A stretch of 64,000 nucleotides of DNA from Venturia oleaginea (Eukaryota; Ascomycota; Dothideomycetes; Venturiales; Venturiaceae), in contig JABMLP010000008.1 in NCBI GenBank assembly GCA_013176395.1, positions 558,001 to 622,000 of the forward strand, written 5' to 3'. A program made the translations under genes and the position numbers. The notes under the pieces were generated by a model, which saw nothing but the letters and a program-made list of their open reading frames with translations, was not told the origin of the DNA and searched no databases. Every line of letters starts with the position of its first letter. Within the stretch, counting starts at the first letter, position 1. Of this stretch, positions 8,634 to 19,786 are shown in pieces.

Positions 8634-11155
8634 ATGGATTCTCGCAAAAAACAGGGTCTCAATGCCGACGAGTTGGACTTTGAAGAGTCATGGAAAAGCC
8701 TGTCATCCTCCCTCACCCAAATTCATACCGGAACCGCCTCGAACCTCTCCTACGAACAGCTCTATCGATTCGCGTACCGAATAGTCCTCAAGAAGAAGGG
8801 AGACCAGCTGTACAGCAAGGTTAAGGACTTTGAGCAGGAATGGCTCAAGAACAATGTGTGCACTGTCATACAGTCGTTTCTCACAACCAGCCTGCTGACG
8901 AGCCCACAAGCTGGTACCAGTGGCGCATCGTCCAGTGAACGCAGAGTCGCGGGTGAGGCCTTCCTCGGCGGGGTGAGAAAAGCATGGCACGATCACCAGA
9001 TATGTATGAACATGGTGGCAGATGTGCTCATGTACTTGGTGAGTGGGGAACAAAGATGCTCGCAGCGGGACAATTACTTACAACGACACAGGACCGCGTA
9101 TACTGTTCAGACAACCGTCAACCGCCAATTTTCACGTCCTCCATGGAGCTCTTCCGTGATACCATTCTCTATGCGCCAACCCCATCGCAAGAAGAATCCT
9201 TGAATACGGTCATACTCGTACTCATCGATGTCATACTCGAGCAAGTCCAGATGGAGCGCAACGAAGAAGTCATAAACAAATCTATTATCAAGAACTGCAT
9301 TGGCATGCTGGAGGGGCTGTATATGGACAAGTCAGACAACGAAGAGATGCGGCTCTATGTGAAAGTCTTTGAACCGGAATTCTTGGAGGCTAGTCGAAAG
9401 TTCTATCAGCAAGAGGGCGAGACTCAGATGGTCCACTGCGATGCTGGTGCTTATTCTCGGTTGGTTGATCGCCGCATTCGAGAAGAGGTAGAGCGCTGTC
9501 GGTCGACACTTTCGGAAACTACCACCCCGAAAATTGAGAAGATTGTGGAGGAAGAGTTAATCAAGAACCGCATTCAAGCTATTATCGACATGGATACTGG
9601 TGTCACCTTCATGATTGACAATGATCACGTTGAAGAGCTCGGACTGATATTCGAGCTTAACGCACGCGTGGATCCGAAGAAGACAGAGCTGACAAAAGCC
9701 ATCGCGGTGCGCGTTGTAGACATGGGTAATGAAATCAACAAAGCCGTGATTGCGGCGGCGCAGCCAACTTCTGGGCAAGCCGGAGGTAACAACATGACTG
9801 TCGCTGCGATCAAGTGGGTTGAAGATGTCTTGCTATTGAAGGACAAATTCGACACCATCTGGAAGAATGCCTTCAAGGAGGACCCTACACTACAAACCAC
9901 GCTCACGCGAAGTTTCGCGGATTTCATCAACTCGACAACCTTTCAGCGTGGCTCGGAGTATATTTCTTTGTTCATTGACGACAACATGAAGAAGGGTATC
10001 AAAGACAAGACCGAGGCCCAAGTCGACGAGGTCCTCGACAAGGCCATTACGCTCTTGCGCTACGTCCAGGATAAGGATCTCTTTGAGCGATACTACAAGA
10101 AACATTTGTCGAGACGTCTGCTTATGAACAAATCAGTTAGCATCGATGTGGAAAAGCAAATGATCTCCCGCATGAAGATTGAGCTAGGCAACAACTTCAC
10201 CACCAAGCTGGAGGCTATGTTCAAAGACATGACGATTTCAGCAGAATTGACGCAAGGCTACAAAGAGCATGTCGCAAGGTTAGGTGCCACCGACATGTCC
10301 AGAGTAGACCTCAAGATCGACATTCTGACGAGTATGACCTGGCCACTAGACGGCGTGAACACAGGCGAGGACGAACAAGGAGGCAAGCCAAAGGTTGCGT
10401 ATCCACCAGCGATAGATCGTGTGAGACAGGGCTTCGAACATTACTACGCGGAGAAGCACAACGGACGAGTTCTGACATGGTATCCAAACATGGGAACTGC
10501 CGATATCACAGTTCGCTTCCCAGCCAAGGAGGAGGGTAAGCCACGACGACAGCACGATCTCAATGTTCCTACGTACGGCATGATCATTCTTATGCTATTT
10601 CAAGATCTACCAATAGATCAAGGCTTGGGCTTCGCGGAGATACAGGCAATTACCAATATCCCCGCCAGCGACTTGCGCCGCAATCTGCAGGCGCTTGCAG
10701 TCGCAAAGGAGAAGCGAATTCTCAAGAAGGTACCTATGGGCAGAGAAATCAACGACGACGACATCTTCTTCTTCAACGAGAGCTTCGAATCAAAATACCG
10801 ACGAGTGAAGATTGGAGTGATTGCTGCCAATAACCGAGCCGAGACCGAGAAGGAGCGGCGCGAGACGGAGAAAAAAATGGACGAGCAACGTGGATTCATA
10901 GTCGAGGCGGCGATTGTGCGAATCATGAAGTATGTCAAGGCGCAAACACTTAAAGATCCAATAGCTGACATTTTCTCCAGGCAACGCAAGACATGCACTC
11001 ACGAGAACCTTCTCCTCGAGACTGTCACGCAGGTCAGCTCACGCTTCAAGCCCGACATTCCAATGATCAAGACGCGCATCAACAGTCTGATGGAACGTGA
11101 GTATATTGAGCGCATCGAAGACTCGAGCCCATCGGCATACAGGTACTTGGCCTAA
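8634..11155 (+). CDS. cul3: Cullin-3-type ubiquitin ligase scaffold
   Basis: Three exons (8634-9038, 9092-10929, 10981-11155) encode 805 residues. The start ATGGATTCTCGC sits in a CTAACC context. The N-terminal cullin repeats include the SYEQLYRFAYRIVLKKKGDQ region and DRVYCSDNRQPP, formed across intron 1. The cullin homology domain contains DKDLFERYYKKHLSRRLL and the winged-helix end NSLMEREYIERI...YRYLA. The RBX1-binding and neddylation regions are intact, with IVRIMK followed by RKTCTHENLL. Cul3 scaffolds join BTB adaptors to RBX1. Intron 2 (51 nt) is a multiple of three, has no stop, and splits the codon of the neddylated lysine. The length and motif order fit the family well. Confidence 0.95.
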
Positions 11156-13501
11156 TCTCTCTGACATTTCTTCGGATATGTCTAACGGCGTTGTTCACTT
11201 GAATTTTCTGGTGTTGTAAGGGACACCAAGGGTCTTTGCACCTTTAGTTCTTTGACCCTTCTCTTTCTCTTCTCTCCTTGCATGGCTCGGCGTTTGAGGC
11301 GAAGGTTATATTTGTCTGTCCTCCCCTTTAGCAAAACTCCATGGTAGAAACCCATGGCATACATCAAAGATGGCCTAAGGGCGGCCCATCAACGGCGATT
11401 GTGGGCTACGTTGGGCGCGATACTCTCTGTAGTAGAGCGATGGAGCGATTACACGATTTGACGATGGAGTTTATTCACCACCCTTCCTTGACAGAAGTGA
11501 GAAGGAATAGGATAATGTCTTGCGACACGGATGCAAGACTCATAGATAGACTTGTAGACGTTGAAAATTCTAAGGATAATCATTGATGCTATGCATGAAG
11601 GGATTGTACGATACCTGCAGCTAATTTGTATGTTTCGTGGTGAGCAGAACTGCAATGTCCTGCATGTAAGCATGCAAGCTAGAGATCGGAAAGGTTTCGA
11701 AACGCGTTGTTTCCTTGTTTGTCGCTTGCTTGTCTCTCTCGGTGTTTTGATTCAACGGCGTTGAGCGGTCGTGTCCTCATTCTTGGGTCGCGATTCATCG
11801 TGGAGATGCAGACATTTTAGTCGTTTGATTCTAATACCTCAACTAGCTGTCGATACGTTCCTTCAGCTGAAGTGAAAGTCAAGTTTTACTTCAGCTGAAG
11901 TGTAGATGCATCTTTCTCGTCACCACCTCTGAATAAGACCAAGGACGAACTTAAGGATTTAGCAAAACAAGTCTTCAAGCCACACTCAGACTAAATAGTA
12001 TTTTCCTCTGGAATTCTCTGGGAGACTTCACTCCTGAATCGTTAGCTTCCCCAAATTCAGAAAAGAGGAAGAAACAATTCCAAGTCCTCACGACAGCGCC
12101 GAAAGCACCGACACCAAGAGTCTAGAAAACGCCTTCCAAGGCTGTCGGAGATCGGAACTTGACTTGCAATGGCCCATCGGATCCAGGTCGGCGGTGTCGG
12201 TGTCGTTGCCCAGGTTCTCAGCCCTGAGGGAGTGATCCTGGAATCGAGAATGGACTTGGGCGATTTGCATTTGTGAACGACGAGAAGGCGGGTGATCGAC
12301 GGGCGACCGGCGAGACTCGTAACGGCCCATCCATTGCGATTCAAGGATACTGCTGTGCGTTATGCGCGTGTGGATTGAGAACTCGACTTCGCGCATGCGA
12401 AGAGAATGGATGCGCTGAGTTGGCAATGCTGCAGCATTTTCTACCAACAGAATCTTCACCTTGTGGGTGCTTTCATCATCGCCGATTGGAGAGATACCCC
12501 TGGACTCCCTGCCCAGTGGCGATATTTGGACTGCCTACGGTTGTACCTGCATTTGTCTTCGCGCTAGAATTAGAGACATTTCGCTGCCTACCGATGCCAT
12601 TGGTTGCGTGCCTGTTTCAGCAGATTCGCTCCCGCGGGCCTTTGCGCACTTCCTCTCAGGAGAAACACCACTTGCTCTCTCTACCCCATGTCCCCATCCC
12701 TTCATCTTTGCCTACCCAACGAATCTAGCCGCGCATTTCCGACATCTGTGATCCACCCTGTTATGTTCATCCCGAGTTTGGGAACCTGCACCTGGTCAGC
12801 GTGGCGCCGTCGTGGCAGTCGGTTCAATGTCAGCATACGGAGCGAAGAGAAGGCCTTGGCCATGTTTCCAAGCACCAAGATGCTTCGCGTCTCCGAACAA
12901 TGGTTCTTGTCGCTCATCGCGCGGGCGACGGCATGTACTGAGACCACCCCAAGCCTCGTGCAGCCACTATTGAGAAGGTGCCGCTGGATACGTAGCTGAC
13001 GTCAAATGCAGCTACATGGGATCTTCCCACGGTAGTCGAGAAAAACGCCCCCTTGGTCTGGCTCTGGCCTTCACCCGCTGTGGATCCCAAAGGAGAAACC
13101 ATCTTTGACCAAGTAGTCAAACGGAGGTGCTGAGCATGCGGCCACTAATGCAACCCAGTCTCTGTGGTGTACTACTGCTGCGTATATAGACCTCTTCCCT
13201 TCTCTAGGTGCATCCTTCTATTTCTTTTCGTTACCCAAGTTACTCAGATCTAGCTGGCCTTTTGTGACCCCCCCCCCCCTCCCTCGCTGCCGTCTTTCTC
13301 TACGAGCATTCGCTCATTTCACTCTTTGACAATAGCCCTGGTTGGCTATTATTCACCCACGACAATACCAATACCAACAATCACTTTTCGAATCGACTTC
13401 CATCACTATCTTTACTGAAAGACAAGCTAGCTTTTACTCTATAACCCTTCAACAGCATCTTTCTTGCAGTATCCAATACCAAGATCAACGCCAACTTCAA
13501 A
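11156..13501. other. 2.3-kb region without a supported gene
   Basis: Several 80-150 codon frames overlap on both strands between 12057 and 13120, but none has a domain, signal peptide or convincing splice pattern. It holds a pair of perfect palindromes (11861-11901), a run of 12 C (13268-13279), and a TATATA at about 13185 that may serve the GH128 gene downstream. Confidence 0.5.
11861..11901. repeat. Pair of perfect CTTCAGCTGAAG palindromes
   Basis: The 12-bp palindrome CTTCAGCTGAAG occurs at 11861-11872 and again at 11889-11900. In the second copy it extends to 14 bp (ACTTCAGCTGAAGT). The centre-to-centre distance is 28 bp. Paired palindromes of this kind can be operator-like binding sites, which is an inference. 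Confidence 0.7.
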
Positions 13502-14887
13502 ATGTCTGCACGCATCATTCAACTTGGACTCATGTCTCTCATTGGCTCAGCCATTGCTGTTCCTGTCTTTCCGACCGGCTCTTTCAATGATGCTGGAAAC
13601 AGCACCGAGGGAGAGCTCGCGGAACCTACTGGTACTGGCCGAGCCTTTGGAACTGGCCGTCGTGACCACGGCGCAAGACCAAGACCCAGCGGAACTGGAT
13701 CTTTGACCATGGAGGCACTCGCAACTGGGGACATCGTTGCTGCTGCTGCTGTTGATAGCACCACGACCAGCTGCACTACTTCGACTTCCTATGCCACCAC
13801 CACCAGCCTTTTGACCGTCTATGTTACTTCGTCCGCAGCCGTTGCCCCAGCTAAGGCCGATTCCACCATTTTCGCCAGCTCAGTTGCACCATCTTCTGCT
13901 GCTGCTGCTGCTGTTGCTCCAGTCGCTTCTTCCTCAGTTGCTTCATCTCCAGCTCCGGCAGTTGAGACTCCAGTCGCTTCAGCCACCTCAATTTTGCAAA
14001 ATGTTGGCAGATTCAGTTACTCCAAAACCACCGTTGTTGCTGCCTCAAGCACTCCAGTTGCTGCTGTAGCTGCCTCTTCAAGCGTCGCCGCCCCAATTCA
14101 AGCCGCTCCAGCCACTTCAAGCGTCGCAGCCCCAGTTCAAGCTGCTCCAGCTACTTCAACCAACGCCGCTGCATCTGCCACTGTTAGCACTTCTTCAACT
14201 TCATCCGTTGGTGGAAAGCGTGGCATTGCTTACAACTCACCTTCCATGGCTAAACTTCTCATTGGAAAATCGCAGTGGGCTTACAATTGGGGCTCGGTGA
14301 ACGGAGGTCTTGCCAGTGGCGTTGAATTTCTGCCTATGCTCTGGGGTGCTGGTGCTGAGAAGACTGGCACCTGGGTCAAGGATGCAACTGCTGGCATTGC
14401 TGCCGGTGCCACTGCTCTCCTCGGATTCAACGAGCCAGATCACGCCGAGCAAGCCAACATGAGCCCAGCCGCCGCCGCCACTGCATATAAGACCCACATC
14501 ACCGACAACTTCGCCGGCAAGGCCAAGCTCATCTCCCCAGCTGTCACCAACGGCGGTGGATCCATGGGTCTTACTTGGCTTAGCAGCTTCATGAGCCTCT
14601 GCACTGACTGCAAAATCGATGCCGTCGCCATCCACTGGTATGACTCCAGCAAGAACGTCGACTACTTCAAGTCCCACATCCAAAACGCACACACCCAATC
14701 CGGCCTCCCAGTCTACCTGACCGAGTTCGGAACAAACGATGGAAACGACCAGGCTTTCCTCGCTGCTGTCCTTCCTTGGTTGGATTCTCAGGACTACGTC
14801 CAAAAGTATGCTTACTTCATGGCTTCTGATGGAAAGCTTATCAGCGGTACTGGCTTGAGCGCTGCTGGTAACACCTATTGCGCTTAG
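13502..14887 (+). CDS. Secreted GH128-type beta-1,3-glucan hydrolase with Ser/Ala-rich linker
   Basis: A single exon encodes 461 residues. MSARIIQLGLMSLIGSAIA is a signal peptide. Residues 30-240 form a Ser/Thr/Ala/Val-rich region with near-repeats of SVAAPVQAAPATS, probably O-glycosylated. The catalytic domain (from about 240) begins GKRGIAYNSP and contains LLGFNEPDHAEQANM, with the likely acid/base Glu in NEP. It also contains AIHWYD and LPVYLTEFGT, with the likely nucleophile Glu in TEFG. These are hallmarks of the Asl1-like glycosyl hydrolase (GH128) fold, acting on cell-wall beta-1,3-glucan. The Thr/Ser-rich arm fits a wall-associated enzyme involved in fungal wall remodelling. No GPI tail is visible. 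Confidence 0.9.
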   Translation: MSARIIQLGLMSLIGSAIAVPVFPTGSFNDAGNSTEGELAEPTGTGRAFGTGRRDHGARPRPSGTGSLTMEALATGDIVAAAAVDSTTTSCTTSTSYATTTSLLTVYVTSSAAVAPAKADSTIFASSVAPSSAAAAAVAPVASSSVASSPAPAVETPVASATSILQNVGRFSYSKTTVVAASSTPVAAVAASSSVAAPIQAAPATSSVAAPVQAAPATSTNAAASATVSTSSTSSVGGKRGIAYNSPSMAKLLIGKSQWAYNWGSVNGGLASGVEFLPMLWGAGAEKTGTWVKDATAGIAAGATALLGFNEPDHAEQANMSPAAAATAYKTHITDNFAGKAKLISPAVTNGGGSMGLTWLSSFMSLCTDCKIDAVAIHWYDSSKNVDYFKSHIQNAHTQSGLPVYLTEFGTNDGNDQAFLAAVLPWLDSQDYVQKYAYFMASDGKLISGTGLSAAGNTYCA

Positions 14888-15400
14888 ATGTGTGGTTGTT
14901 GAAAAATTCTTCTGTATATATGAGAGGTTTGGTTTTGCCGTGGTGTTGGATGGATGGATTTTCTTGTGGATGTAACTTAGCTTGGTGTTTGTCGGCCGAG
15001 TTTTGGGGGCTATCTGCAATGCATAGCGCGGTACGCGGTACGCGGTACATAGACAGGAATACACATCGTGATATGACACTTGTGATCATATCTTCTCTGC
15101 TGATATGCTGTGATCTAGTTTCCCGAAAGGACAATCCTGTTACCGATATTTTATTGAATTCATTCCCAAAAGATCTCCCTAATCTTGAGTTGGAGCATTC
15201 GCTGTTAATTCATCTCATCTTCTGTGCGATTCTATGAGGACGTCGAAGTCTGGAAAATATGTTTCGTGTAAATTGAACGCCTAACCGACCAATCACTGTT
15301 GACATAAACTTAGTGAGGTAATCGAAGTCTGCCAAGACCGTGAACAACCTCGTGTACTGAAGATGTACGGACCTTCCCTTCGATACAACCACACTTCACA
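14888..15400. other. Intergenic stretch, GH128 3' flank to nuo24 promoter
   Basis: It contains a small tandem GCGGTAC repeat (about 15026-15045) and otherwise nothing I can support. Minus-strand frames here are shadows. Confidence 0.5.
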
Positions 15401-16433
15401 ATGGCGTCCAAATTGAACCCTTTCAGATTACGGCCTACCCTGCGACAATTCCAATGCTCCCTCAGGTCACCCATCCGCCGCACATTCGTCGTCAGCACCC
15501 CTCGACGAAGCGACAGTCTCCAAGTTGTATGTACTCGCTTCTCGTCTGGGAACAGTTTCCATATACACCAATTGCAATCCTGATACCTACTTTAGCACCG
15601 CGACACCAATGAGAACAAACCCTCGATACCCTTTAAGTTCACCGAACAGAATGAGAAACTCATCCAGGAGATTCTTGCCCGATACCCACCACAATACAAG
15701 AAGGCGGCTGTTATGCCATTGCTTGACGTTGGACAACGGCAGCATGGATTCACAAGTATCAGCGTCATGAACGAGGTTGCTCGACTGCTGGAGATGCCGC
15801 CGATGCGTGTTTACGAGGTTGCTACCTTCTACACTATGTATAACCGAACTCCGGTTGGCAAATACCATGTGCAGTGCTGTACCACTGTAAGTTCTGTTAT
15901 TGCGTTGGGTAATTGAACCGCGATACTGACGTAATCAGACGCCGTGCATGCTACGAGACAGCGACAGCATCATGCGCGCCATCGAAGACCACCTCAAGAT
16001 TCACCCCGGTCAAACGACTTCAGACGGCCTTTTCACCTTCACAGAAGTCGAATGCCTAGGAGCATGCGCCAACGCCCCCATGGTCCAAATCAATGACGAC
16101 TACTACGAGGATCTCACATACGACACCACCGTCTCCCTTCTCAAAGCGCTCCAAGGCGCGGCCGAAACGACAGGTGCTGGAGGCGGAGCTGCCGGACTCG
16201 CAGGAGAAGCAGGAAAGGGCGCTGTTACAGGCGAGGACAGTAACGTCAAGAGCGGAAATGCGATCAATGAGCAGGGACGAAGTTATGAGGCACAAGGTGT
16301 TAAGTTGCCAACGCCTGGACCTTTGAGTGGAAGACAGACTTGTGAGAATTCGAATGGCTTGACAAGTTTGACAGAGCTTGATGGGTTTGATTTTAAGCAG
16401 CATATGAGAGCTGATGGGGCTTTAGGCAAGTAG
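15401..16433 (+). CDS. nuo24: NADH:ubiquinone oxidoreductase 24 kDa subunit (NDUFV2/NuoE)
   Basis: Three exons (15401-15526, 15596-15886, 15939-16433) encode 303 residues. The N-terminus [20 protein letters not shown] is a basic mitochondrial presequence. The thioredoxin-like domain carries the four [2Fe-2S] ligands as C-x4-C (in QCCTTTPC, built across intron 2) and C-x3-C ([10 protein letters not shown]). [14 protein letters not shown] is a strong family signature. The subunit belongs to the NADH-oxidising arm of respiratory complex I in the mitochondrial matrix. The last ~90 residues form a Gly/Ala-rich, low-complexity extension typical of fungal versions. The start is the first ATG before the presequence. 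Confidence 0.95.
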
Positions 16434-17808
16434 GTTTGATTTTTGTGTATATACAGCTGTTCATTTCCCGCCGGCTAGGATTGGTTTCGGTAGGTAGCCA
16501 ATCCATGTGAATTACTCCATCTTGGTCCTTATTGTTATTGCAGAGTCATTCATGAGAAACCGAACGTGGTCTGAAGATGAGTTGATGAGAAAGAGTTGAT
16601 ATTACAGTTCTCCATCGATTCAATGGCTCTAGCATCGCTCTAGATAACCAATCCTCACTCCTTCATATTAGAAAGCCAACCCAAACCCGTCACGACACCG
16701 AACGAACAGTTTGTTGGTAAAAGAGCTTGGAATCAGATTGGGCCAAGTCGACGAGTTCGAATTACGACCAAGTCGACCGAACCAACCTACCGCTTGCGAA
16801 GTAAAACCTCCAGTCCCATCCGGGGGGCTCACGTTAGGACGTTTTCGTGGCCATTTAGCCTCCGGGCTAGGTGGTTTATCTTTTTGTACTATTGGAGAGT
16901 GGTGGAATGGCGGTGGTGGTTGGATGAATTGGGAATAATGTAACGAAGTGAGATATTGGCTTTTGGTATAGGTTGTTGTAAGTGTACTTTAAAAAGAGCA
17001 ATTGGTTTTTGTGTGTGAAGAGAGGGTCTCCCACGGTACAATTTAGTACGGTTTGTCTATATCGAAACCCGTACTTTTTTAGGTTAGGTCTTTCTAGGTA
17101 AGAGGGTGGTAGGAAGTGTCATAAGCTGTGCTACTTTGTAGAGGTGACTAAAAGGACGAGCATCTGCCCAAGCATTACGCCAGACGGGAAGCTTAAGCTA
17201 AGCTTGGTGAGTTGGTCTTACCTCGGACTTGAACTTTGTTTTTGCTGATGGTGATTTCTAGGTAGTCTTTGGACTCGAACAAGTCATAATACTGGATACA
17301 CGGATTTTGCCAGCAGGTATGATGTGAGGCCAGAGTGGACTTCGTTACACTGGGTAGAATGACTGGACATCTAGCTTGATGTTTTTCTGGTGGCTTTTGC
17401 CCTTTGCTGCGCACTCGATTGTCTTGCTTCATCGTATTCAAGTTGGTATTTGTATCGTGGACCCTTCATGTATGTCCTTGTGGAATTCTTTTGACAATTT
17501 TGTTACACGACTCGCCCGGTGAGGATTGTGTGGACAGCTTTGTACGACATAGTATGGCAAGTATGGCCAAGCTTCTGGGTCGTCCCTGGTCTTTCAGGGA
17601 ATCCTCGTTTGTTGAAATAGATTCCTTTCCGTTTCAGGTCTCTCACTTTCGGGTTGGCATTGATGAATTTATGGCAACTTTGGATTTGGAGTGAAGCACA
17701 GGTGAAGGGAGGAAGCTGCGCGCTCATCTAAGGAAGTGTCGATCGAGGACGACGTGATCAGATCGGGATATCAGACGGCCCTTTCGACCTGAAGCCTCTT
17801 GAACCCAT

Positions 17809-17876
17809 ATCGCTATCGGTGAATTCCTGGCAATTTCAAAAGCTGCGAAAATTCACTTGCCAGGCACTTCAGTCGG
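17809..17876. repeat. Hairpin element copy, diverged, upstream of 18195
   Basis: The left arm ATCGCTATCGGTGAATTC-CTGGCAATT differs from the consensus at about four positions. The right arm TTGCCAGGCACTTCAGTCGG is more diverged. Confidence 0.5.
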
Positions 17877-17937
17877 GTCACTAGATATCTCTCAATCGAC
17901 GATATTACACTCAGCGATGTTAGATCTGACTTAACAC

Positions 17938-17957
17938 AGGTTCTACTAGTAGAACCT
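17938..17957. promoter_or_regulatory. Perfect 20-bp palindrome upstream of a secreted-protein gene
   Basis: AGGTTCTACTAGTAGAACCT reads the same on both strands across all 20 bases. It lies 238 bp upstream of the ATG at 18195, in promoter distance, and suggests a site for a dimeric regulator. The regulator is unknown. Confidence 0.6.
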
Positions 17958-18194
17958 ACAAAAGCCTCTCCCTCGACTTCTTCTCTCTGCCTCCACACGA
18001 CAACAACAACTTTCCAACTACCGTCACTCACTCCCAAAAGGTACGATTTAGTAGTCCTTCACTCTCTATCTCGCATCAAAGGCACGCTCTCTCGCGGTTT
18101 TCAAAGCCGCCATTGATCCTCGAGTTCAAGTGGTGTAATTGAAAACTCATTTCCTGACATCACACTCACAGTTCCACTCACTCAATTCGACAAG

Positions 18195-19229
18195 ATGGTT
18201 GCTCTCAACATCATAAAGGCCATTAGTCTCCTCACTCTTGCCGGTGCCACTATCGCTGGTGTCGTTCCCAAGTCTGGACTCGTTGTTCGATCTTGCAACC
18301 CAGAGCCTTCAGTCCTCGCAGAGACTGAGATATCCAAGGACCAACTCGTCAACAATGCCACCTCACTCTTCACCTGGCAGTTCACTGCTACCACACAGTA
18401 CGTTGGCCCAGACGCAGATCCCAACGCAGATCCCAACGGCCTTGGCTATGTCGTTCATGACGCGCGGATGCACGGCAATGAGCAATTGGTCAATCGGGTC
18501 AATGCAGTGGGTGCAAATGAAAAGGTTCTCTCTAGAATGCTATCTGGACGTACCGGCTGCGGTATCAACGATGATACGGAGAACATCGTCAACCACATTC
18601 TCAAGTACGCTCGTCTCGTCTTTCAGTCTGAGCTGAACATCATCTTTTCCAATCGCTCGAGAGGCTTCACCGTTCTGTGCGACAACTGGGATCACGGCCG
18701 TCTCCAAACCGTCTACCAGAGCAAGGAGCATGCCGACGCACTCTACATTTGGGTCTGTGCCGGATCTCATACAGGAAAGCCAACCAAACAGATCAAGTCC
18801 ACACCACCTCCCGACGCGGACATGGATGATCTCGTCAGCTCAATGACAAGCATCTTCACCTCGGAGCTTCTTGGCGCCTTAATGAACAGCGAGCAAGTCA
18901 AGACCGGCTGCACCAGAGACTGGGACGCCTTTTCCGCCAACATCAAGAGAACTGGACTGAAGCCTTCCGTCTTACAGGCTCAATTCTGCACTCCTGATAA
19001 CCAAAAGAGCCTTCCAAACTCCCTCGTCACTGTCGATACCATCAAGGATCAGATCAAGTCCATTGGCACACATCTCTTGCTTGTCCAGCTCTTTGCCTTG
19101 AGTGGCGAGGAAGAGTACCTGAAGTTCGTCTGCTCCAGCAATAGCTACGAATCCAAATACATCGGCTTCCTTGGGCTGGATGATACCGCGTTCTTCAAAG
19201 AAATGACTGATCGCTGCGCGCGTACGTGA
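18195..19229 (+). CDS. Secreted protein of unknown function
   Basis: A single-exon frame encodes 344 residues. MVALNIIKAISLLTLAGATIA is a clear signal peptide, with probable cleavage before GVVPKSG. The mature part contains eight Cys (SCNPEP, GCGIND, LCDNWD, VCAGSH, GCTRDW, FCTPDN, VCSSN, RCART), an even number that fits disulfide bonding in a secreted protein. A short DADPNADPNG duplication lies near residue 75. Mixed alpha-helical stretches follow and there is no transmembrane helix. I do not recognise the family. The promoter has a perfect 20-bp palindrome. An intact frame with a good signal peptide makes it a likely real secreted protein. Confidence 0.8.
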   Translation: MVALNIIKAISLLTLAGATIAGVVPKSGLVVRSCNPEPSVLAETEISKDQLVNNATSLFTWQFTATTQYVGPDADPNADPNGLGYVVHDARMHGNEQLVNRVNAVGANEKVLSRMLSGRTGCGINDDTENIVNHILKYARLVFQSELNIIFSNRSRGFTVLCDNWDHGRLQTVYQSKEHADALYIWVCAGSHTGKPTKQIKSTPPPDADMDDLVSSMTSIFTSELLGALMNSEQVKTGCTRDWDAFSANIKRTGLKPSVLQAQFCTPDNQKSLPNSLVTVDTIKDQIKSIGTHLLLVQLFALSGEEEYLKFVCSSNSYESKYIGFLGLDDTAFFKEMTDRCART

Positions 19230-19723
19230 TTTTAGGCATCTGTCTAAATCACGGCAGTGTCGATGCAGGCACCAAAAAATTGGGGATGAAAAATTGGAGG
19301 TAAACATAGATTCATAAGGATCGAAAATGGGGACGAAGGATAAGATGGCCGGAAGACAAGATGGTCGCAAGACAAGAATAGTCAGAAGACAAAAAGTTCG
19401 GCGGGGGACAGAGAGTTCTTCGAGACAATATCAGGATAGGATGGAGCATCATAATCAATCAGACATTCTCAGAACATGACAAACAGGCACAAAGAGGATC
19501 GATATTCCCTTTCAATAGCTCTCACACCCAAGTAATCTCGACAACAATCCTAGCCATGACTTTCCATGCGAATAAAGCCCTCTCATGCGCAGAAGAATTG
19601 AAGGATTCTGCTAGGATATACCTAGACGCGGATATAGTCTTAGATTTACTAATAGATAGCTAAGTAGAGGGAGGCCGCCACAAAAAACAAGGAAACTCTT
19701 AGTACCTAACTATTTTAGAAATA

Positions 19724-19761
19724 ACGTATTCCACCACCGAGCCGGCCACTTTTCCTTGGCA
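19724..19761 (+). repeat. Left terminal inverted repeat of the pogo-type element
   Basis: 38 bp, beginning ACGTATTCC and ending TTCCTTGGCA. It is identical to the reverse complement of 21502-21539. Confidence 0.95.
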
Positions 19762-19786
19762 TAACCCTTATCCTCTTCAACACGCA

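Larger units (their letters stand above)
16434..18194. other. 1.76-kb region without a supported gene
   Basis: Only short, mutually overlapping frames are present. The end nearest the next gene carries a diverged hairpin element (17809-17876), a perfect 20-bp palindrome (17938-17957), and a pyrimidine-rich 5' leader for the gene at 18195. Confidence 0.5.

Noticed and set aside
12057..13120. Several 80-150 codon frames on both strands
   Set aside because: They overlap each other in conflicting frames and lack domains, signal peptides and splice logic.
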